A DNA stretch of 64,000 bases from Trebonia sp963771985. Lineage in GTDB: Bacteria; Actinomycetota; Actinomycetes; Streptosporangiales; Streptosporangiaceae. A model generated the notes under the pieces. That model searched no databases, was not told the origin of the DNA, and saw nothing but the letters and a program-made list of their open reading frames with translations. The position numbers and the translations under genes were made by a program. Shown one piece after another: positions 59,608-64,000 of this stretch. The DNA lies in assembly GCA_963771985.1 (NCBI GenBank), contig CAVYVO010000022.1, positions 372,001 to 436,000 on the forward strand. The letters run 5' to 3'. The stretch's first letter is position 1. Each line of letters opens with the position of its first letter.

Positions 59608-60591
59608 GTGAAAACCCCCTCGCGCCTCGTAGCCGCGGCCATCGCGGCCATCGCGGCCGCCGCGCTGACCGGCTGCGCGTCGGCTAGCTCGGCGAACAGC
59701 CCGGCAAGCGGCTCCACGACCAGCGCGGCGGCCAGCTCCGCCGCGTCACCGGCGGCATTCCCGGTCACCATCCACGCCGCCAACGGCGCGGTCACCATCA
59801 AGACCGAGCCCACCCGGATCGTCTCGCTCAGCCCGACCTCGACCGAGGACCTGTACGCCGTGGGCGCGGGCAAGCAGGTGGTCGCCGTCGACGCGGACTC
59901 CAACTACCCGCCTGGCGTCCCGAAGACCGGCCTCAGCGGGCTCACCCCGAACATCGAGGCCATCGCCAAGTACAACCCCAGCCTCGTCGTCGCCTACCAG
60001 AACGTCGGCGGCCTCGTCTCCGGGCTGACCAAGATCGGCATCCCGGTCCTGATCGAGCCCGCGGTCAGCACGATCGACGGCGTCTACGCGCAGATCGAGC
60101 AGACCGGCGAGGCGACCGGCCACGCCGCCCAGGCGCGAAGCGTCGTGGCGAGCATGAAGCAGCAGATCGCCGCGGACGTCAAGAAGGCAGGCGCGGCCCA
60201 CAAGGACCTGACCTATTACTGGGAGCTGAGCGCGAACCCGTACTACTCGGCGACCTCGAGCACGTTCATCGGCCAGGTCGTGGGGTTGTTCGGCCTGAAG
60301 AATATCGCCGACGCCGCCGACAAGTCGTCCGACGGCGGCTACCCGGAGCTATCCGAGGAGTACATCATCACCGCCAGACCGCAGATCGTCTTCCTCGCCG
60401 ACAACCAGCCGAGCGACGGCGGGCAGACCCCCGCCGTGGTCGCGAAACGTCCCGGCTGGTCGGTGGTTCCTGCGGTGCAGGACCACGAGGTCATCGCCCT
60501 GAACGACGACATCGCCTCCCGGTGGGGGCCGCGGCTACCGCAGCTCGTCGCTCAGATCGCCCAGGCGATCGAGCACGCGCCCGGCTCGTGA
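59608..60591 (+). CDS. btuF: Cobalamin-type ABC transporter substrate-binding lipoprotein
   Basis: A 327-residue class III binding protein. Lipobox is LTGC followed by a Ser/Ala-rich linker. The fold shows TRIVSLSPTSTEDLYAVGAG, GLTPNIEAIAKYNPSLVVAY and ALNDDIASRWGPRLPQLVAQ. The riboswitch upstream makes cobalamin or cobinamide the likely ligand; iron-siderophore binders share the fold. GTG 59608 has the sequestered GGGAGGAAG site. btuC-like gene follows after 7 bp. Confidence 0.88.
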   Translation: MKTPSRLVAAAIAAIAAAALTGCASASSANSPASGSTTSAAASSAASPAAFPVTIHAANGAVTIKTEPTRIVSLSPTSTEDLYAVGAGKQVVAVDADSNYPPGVPKTGLSGLTPNIEAIAKYNPSLVVAYQNVGGLVSGLTKIGIPVLIEPAVSTIDGVYAQIEQTGEATGHAAQARSVVASMKQQIAADVKKAGAAHKDLTYYWELSANPYYSATSSTFIGQVVGLFGLKNIADAADKSSDGGYPELSEEYIITARPQIVFLADNQPSDGGQTPAVVAKRPGWSVVPAVQDHEVIALNDDIASRWGPRLPQLVAQIAQAIEHAPGS

Positions 60592-60598
60592 GCGGCGC

Positions 60599-61675
60599 GT
60601 GACGAAGCGTCTTCCCGGGGGGCGCAGAGGGGTCGCCCCCCCGCGGGCGGCAAGGGCCTGGGCGCTCGGCGCCGCGGCGGTCGTCCTGATCGCCGCGGCG
60701 CTGGTCAGCGCCCTTGTCGGGGCGGCCGACCTGAACCCTCTCGCGACCGCGGCCGCCCTGGCGGACAAGATACCGTTCGTCCGCCTGCCGACCAGCCTGT
60801 CCCCGGTCGACCAGGCCGTGCTGTTCCAGATCAGGCTGCCGCGCATCGTCCTCGGCATGCTCGTCGGCAGCCTGCTGTCCGTCGCCGGGGCCGGCTACCA
60901 GGGGGTGTTCCGCAACCCGCTGGTCGACTCCGGGATGCTCGGCTCCTCCGCGGGCGCGGGGCTCGGCGCGACGATCGCGATCGTCTATCTCGCGGGGGCC
61001 GGGCCGTCCGCCGTCCCGGTGGCCGCGTTCGCCGGCTCGCTCGCCGGGGTCGCGATCGCGTCCCTGGCCGGGGCCGCGGGGTCGGCGCGCGGGCCGGTCA
61101 GCGGCGGCACGGCGACGCTGCTGCTCGCCGGGGTGGCGGTCGGGCTGTTCCTCACCGCGGTGCAGACGTTCATCCTGGAGCGTTCCACCCAGGTCCTGCA
61201 GCAGGTCTACGGCTGGCTGCTCGGCTCGCTGTCCGGCGCGAGCTGGCAGCAGGTGACGTCGATCCTGCCCTACGCCGCCGTGAGCATCGCGGTCCTGCTG
61301 CTGCACGGCAGGCACCTGGACGTGCTCGCCGTCGGCGACGAGGAAGCCCGCGCGCTGGGCATCCGCCCCGGCGTGGTGCGGGCCATCGTGGTAGCGGCCG
61401 CCACGCTCGCCGCGGCCAGCGCGGTCGCGGTGAGCGGGCTGATCGGGTTCGTCGGCATCATCGTGCCGCACGTGGCGCGGCGGCTGGCCGGGCCGAGCTA
61501 CCGCGACGTGCTGCCGCTGTCGCTGCTCGGCGGGGCGTCCTTCCTCGTGCTGGCCGACACGCTGGCCCGCACGGTGCTGGCGCCGGCGGAGCTGCCGATC
61601 GGCGTGGTGACCGCGCTGGTCGGCTCGCCGGCGTTCATCTGGGTACTCAAGGGCACGAGGTCGGTGGGAGTGTGA
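60599..61675 (+). CDS. btuC: FecCD/BtuC-family ABC transporter permease
   Basis: A 358-residue permease of about ten spans. Typical segments: IRLPRIVLGMLVGSLLSVAG, GSSAGAGLGATIAIV, DEEARALGIRPGVVRA (contact with the ATPase) and SGLIGFVGIIVPHVARRLAG. The N-terminal 20 residues (LPGGRRGVAPPRAAR) are encoded by a G/C-run stretch. It overlaps btuD by 4 bp (GTGTGA). Confidence 0.92.
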   Translation: MTKRLPGGRRGVAPPRAARAWALGAAAVVLIAAALVSALVGAADLNPLATAAALADKIPFVRLPTSLSPVDQAVLFQIRLPRIVLGMLVGSLLSVAGAGYQGVFRNPLVDSGMLGSSAGAGLGATIAIVYLAGAGPSAVPVAAFAGSLAGVAIASLAGAAGSARGPVSGGTATLLLAGVAVGLFLTAVQTFILERSTQVLQQVYGWLLGSLSGASWQQVTSILPYAAVSIAVLLLHGRHLDVLAVGDEEARALGIRPGVVRAIVVAAATLAAASAVAVSGLIGFVGIIVPHVARRLAGPSYRDVLPLSLLGGASFLVLADTLARTVLAPAELPIGVVTALVGSPAFIWVLKGTRSVGV

Positions 61676-62451
61676 CGGCGCTCGTCGTGCGGGAGCTGTC
61701 CGTCACCCTGGATCGTACGCCGGTGCTGGCTGGCGTCACGTGCGCGGCCGCGGCGGGCGGCTGGCTCGCCCTCATTGGTCCGAACGGGGCCGGGAAGTCT
61801 ACGATGATCCGCGCCGCTGCCGGACTCGTGCCGTACCAGGGGACGATCATGCTCGACGGCACCGATGTCAGGTCCCTGCGGGTGCGGGAACGGGCGCGGC
61901 TGATCGCCTACGTGCCCCAGGAGCCGGTGCTGCCGCCGGACATGACGGTCGAGCAGTACGTGCTGCTCGGCCGCACACCGCACCTGGGCTACCTGGGTAA
62001 TCCGGGGCGGCACGACCGGGCGCGGGCGGCGGCGGCGCTGGAGCGGCTTGACGTGGCGCGGTTCGCCGGGCGGCGGCTGGCCCGGATGTCCGGCGGCGAG
62101 CGGCAGCGGGTCGTCCTGGCCAGGGCCCTGGCGGCCGAGCCCAGCGTGCTGCTGCTCGACGAGCCCACCTCGATGCTGGACGTCGGGCATCAGCAGCAGG
62201 TGCTCGAGCTGGTAGACCGGCTGCGCCAGGACGGCGGGCTTACCGTGCTCTCCTCGCTCCATGACCTGACCGCCGCCGGCCAGTACGCCGACGAGCTTGT
62301 GCTGCTGCACGAGGGCCGGGTCGCGGCGTCCGGCCCGGCGCCGGCGGTGCTGACCGCGGGGCTGATCGAGACGGTCTACGCCGCACGGGTCAGCGTGTCG
62401 GCCGGACCGGATGGCCGGCTGGTCGTCGCCCCCGTGCGCCGTCCCGGCTGA
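61672..62451 (+). CDS. btuD: Cobalamin-type ABC transporter ATP-binding protein
   Basis: A 259-residue ATPase: Walker A LIGPNGAGKSTMI, Q-loop PQEPVLPPDM, signature ARMSGGERQRV, Walker B VLLLDEPTSMLD, switch His in SLHDLTAA. Completes a BtuFCD importer under the riboswitch. GTG 61672 overlaps the permease stop. Confidence 0.93.
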   Translation: MTALVVRELSVTLDRTPVLAGVTCAAAAGGWLALIGPNGAGKSTMIRAAAGLVPYQGTIMLDGTDVRSLRVRERARLIAYVPQEPVLPPDMTVEQYVLLGRTPHLGYLGNPGRHDRARAAAALERLDVARFAGRRLARMSGGERQRVVLARALAAEPSVLLLDEPTSMLDVGHQQQVLELVDRLRQDGGLTVLSSLHDLTAAGQYADELVLLHEGRVAASGPAPAVLTAGLIETVYAARVSVSAGPDGRLVVAPVRRPG

Positions 62452-62533
62452 CCCTGCCCGGGGCTGACGCCGGGCCGGGCGAGGAGTAATGTCACTTCCG
62501 ACATTTTCAACCGCGTCGGCTTGAGAGGCCGCC

Positions 62534-63022
62534 ATGTACCAGCCTTATCCGGGCGGAGCCCAGTTGCCTGAGCCGTCGCGGCCGTCGGCTCCGCAGTCAG
62601 TGCTGAGAGCCGTTCAGGTCATGTACGCGGGCGCCGCGGTCAGCCTGATCGGCATCATCGTCGACATGACGACGCTGAGCTCGACTAAGAGCGAGATTGC
62701 CAAGCACATCACGGACCCGACGACAGTGCGGGTCAACAACGCCGAGCACGTGGCGATCGGCATCTTCATCGTCGGCGGGCTGATCGGCGCCGCGCTCTGG
62801 CTCTGGATGGCGCAGACCTGCAAGGCGGGCAAGGGCTGGGCGCGGATCGTGTCAACCGTGCTGTTCGCGATCGACACGATCAGTGCGGCCACTGGCGGCG
62901 GCGTGTCCGCCGCCGGCGTGACCCGCATCTACGGGCTCGTCGTCTGGCTGGTCGGCCTGGCCGCCATCATCCTGCTATGGCAGCGCGCGTCATCGGCGTA
63001 CTTCAAGAACACGCCCAACTAG
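62534..63022 (+). CDS. Four-span membrane protein homologous to the kinase tail
   Basis: A 162-residue protein with a Pro-rich N-terminus and four hydrophobic spans. VMYAGAAVSLIGIIVDMTTL, GAALWLWMAQTCKAGKGWAR, VSTVLFAIDT, and WLVGLAAIILLWQRASSAYF align along their length with the C-terminal domain of the Ser/Thr kinase at 45858-47432. ATG 62534 follows GAGAGG. The family is not one I can name; function unknown. Confidence 0.82.
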   Translation: MYQPYPGGAQLPEPSRPSAPQSVLRAVQVMYAGAAVSLIGIIVDMTTLSSTKSEIAKHITDPTTVRVNNAEHVAIGIFIVGGLIGAALWLWMAQTCKAGKGWARIVSTVLFAIDTISAATGGGVSAAGVTRIYGLVVWLVGLAAIILLWQRASSAYFKNTPN

Positions 63023-63069
63023 CCCGCACTAGCCCGCGCCAGCTGGCGCCAGCCCGCGCCAGGAGCGGG

Positions 63070-63118
63070 GTCGATTGCGCGATCGACCCGCTCTATTGTG
63101 GTCGATTGCGCAATCGAC
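63070..63118. repeat. Paired CGATTGCGCAATCG palindromes between convergent genes
   Basis: Cores at 63072-63085 (CGATTGCGCGATCG, one change) and 63103-63116 (perfect), 31 bp apart. The spacer ACCCGCTCTATTGTGGT is the near-inverse of the spacer at 16698-16714. It lies between converging gene ends (63022 and 63138), where no promoter is expected. Confidence 0.85.
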
Positions 63119-63137
63119 CCACCGGCTCCGCCCGTGG

Positions 63138-63521
63138 TCAGCCCCAGGTGATGACGCGCTTAGGGTGGATGGTGACAACCACGCGCTTGTCGCCGGGGTT
63201 GTCCCTGGTGCGCAGGTCCGCGCCGTACTTGGCGCCCACCTTGTCGGCGAACTCGTAGTCGTCGTCCGGGGTGATCTCCGCGTCGCCGCGAAGTTCGACG
63301 TACTTGTAAGGCGACTCGCCGAAGATGATGACGCTGCACTTCGGGTTGGCCTGCAGGTTCTTGATCTTCTGCCGGGCGGTGTTCAGGGAGAACCTGATCG
63401 TGTCGCCCTCGGCCAGGAACCAGACGCCGGACTGCTGCGGGTACCCGCTGGTGCCGATGGTGGCGAGGGTCGCGACCTGCCCGTTGAGCAGGTCGCGGTG
63501 GGAGTCGGGAATCGTCGTCAT
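63138..63521 (-). CDS. PPOX-class split-barrel oxidoreductase (F420/FMN-dependent type)
   Basis: A 127-residue flavin/F420 split-barrel protein. QVATLATIGTSGYPQQSGVW at the N-terminus, TIRFSLNTARQKIKNLQAN and YVELRGDAEITPDD are characteristic of actinobacterial PPOX-class F420-dependent enzymes. ATG 63521 (MTTIPDSHRD) gives family length; the longer frame adds an Arg/Gly leader. Substrate unknown. Confidence 0.88.
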   Translation of the reverse strand: MTTIPDSHRDLLNGQVATLATIGTSGYPQQSGVWFLAEGDTIRFSLNTARQKIKNLQANPKCSVIIFGESPYKYVELRGDAEITPDDDYEFADKVGAKYGADLRTRDNPGDKRVVVTIHPKRVITWG

Positions 63522-63706
63522 GCCACGAACTCTACGGCAGCTCATGCCGACGCCGACGCCGACGCCGTGGCCGGTCGGCCGCTCGCGCCCTAGCGCTCGT
63601 CTCGGTGCTACCGGTGCTGGCATCCGTCCGGTGCCTCCCTTCCGGCGTCCTCCGGGGAGGATGCTGGCCAGGCGTCATGTCGGTTGCGTTGCCGCGAGGA
63701 GATGCG

Positions 63707-64000
63707 ATGGTTAGCTGGGAAAAATGCGTCGTGGCCGTGACCGGGACGCCCGCGAACGTGCCGCTGCCTCCTGCGCCGGCGGGCTGCGAGCTGCGTTTGA
63801 TCACCTCCAGGGAGCAGCTCGCCAGCGACGCGGCGGACGCGGACGTCGTCTTCGCGTGGGAACCGCGGCTGGACTGGATCGAGGCCTGCTGGGGCTGGAG
63901 TCCGCGGCTGCGGTGGATCGCCGCGGCGAGCGCCGGCGTGGATTACCTCATGTTCCCCGCGCTGATCGAAAGCAACGTGGTCGTCACGAACTCGGCGGGC
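63707..64000 (+). CDS. D-2-hydroxyacid dehydrogenase, N-terminal part (3' truncated by window edge)
   Basis: ATG 63707 with GAGGAG a few bases upstream opens a frame to the window end (98 codons). It reads VSWEKCVVAVTGTP, ADVVFAWEPRLDWIEACWGW, then SPRLRWIAAASAGVDYLMFP and SNVVVTNSAG. This is the substrate-domain start of the formate/glycerate dehydrogenase family. NAD-binding and catalytic Arg/Glu/His regions are beyond the edge. Confidence 0.85.
   Translation, partial: MVSWEKCVVAVTGTPANVPLPPAPAGCELRLITSREQLASDAADADVVFAWEPRLDWIEACWGWSPRLRWIAAASAGVDYLMFPALIESNVVVTNSAG

Noticed and set aside
2664..63118. CRISPR array or parS sites as an explanation of the palindromes
   Set aside because: Copies are dispersed with no spacer array or cas genes. 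The core differs from the parS consensus TGTTTCACGTGAAACA.

Overview
The window is very G+C-rich DNA with actinobacterial gene families and synteny. Examples are pncB-clpS-DUF2017-mec-cysO-cysM-(MBL)-rph-rdgB, dxr-rip-ispG-GNAT(DUF4081), gcvT-gcvH and DUF3618. GTG starts and 1-8 nt stop/start overlaps are common. I read it as chromosomal DNA of a high-GC Actinomycetota (Streptosporangiales/Catenulisporales/Frankiales-like); the genus cannot be fixed from the sequence alone.

Layout. 1-5 kb: a helicase tail, a GPR1/FUN34/YaaH acetate-type transporter, and NAD-salvage genes pncA and pncB around a YbaK-type deacylase. 4.4-7.1 kb: clpS and the protein-bound sulfur route to cysteine (Mec, CysO, CysM). 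7.2-14.5 kb: MBL-fold hydrolase, then an old insertion carrying a secreted sedolisin-like protease flanked by degraded copies of the MBL and rph 5' ends, then rph, rdgB, bcp and tRNA-Leu(UAG). 14.5-19 kb: two orphan substrate-binding lipoproteins, DUF3618, glycine-cleavage H and T, and a pterin dehydratase. 19-29 kb: secreted alkaline-phosphatase-superfamily protein, MEP genes dxr and ispG with the site-2 protease between them, then a DeoR regulator and Tap-like lipoprotein hydrolase separating ispG from its usual GNAT neighbour. 29-42 kb: accessory regulators, acyltransferase, MmpL exporter plus agmatinase-family gene, LacI/APC permease, SDR, USP and a phosphate symporter. 42-53 kb: an extended Kdp potassium locus with a 29-residue membrane peptide, kdpF, kdpA, kdpB, kdpC, an OmpR-type regulator fused by overlap to kdpC, a Ser/Thr kinase with a membrane tail, kdpD, and a second OmpR-type regulator. 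53-64 kb: USP, two tandem beta-propeller lipoproteins, SGNH hydrolase, a B12-riboswitch-controlled btuFCD-type importer, a stand-alone paralogue of the kinase membrane tail, a split-barrel oxidoreductase and the start of a D-2-hydroxyacid dehydrogenase.

Three cross-cutting signals stand out. First, five unrelated minus-strand genes (pncB, lysR, agmatinase, an OmpR-type regulator and a beta-propeller gene) are each broken by the same one-base insertion, GCGTCGA becoming GCGTTCGA on the plus strand. This points to a systematic sequencing artefact or a shared mutational or recoding process. Second, a dispersed palindrome with core CGATTGCGCAATCG occurs singly, or in pairs exactly 31 bp apart (about three helical turns). 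Third, GGGGGACG(A)CCCCC-type hairpin repeats follow several genes, and one appears to have entered the MmpL reading frame.
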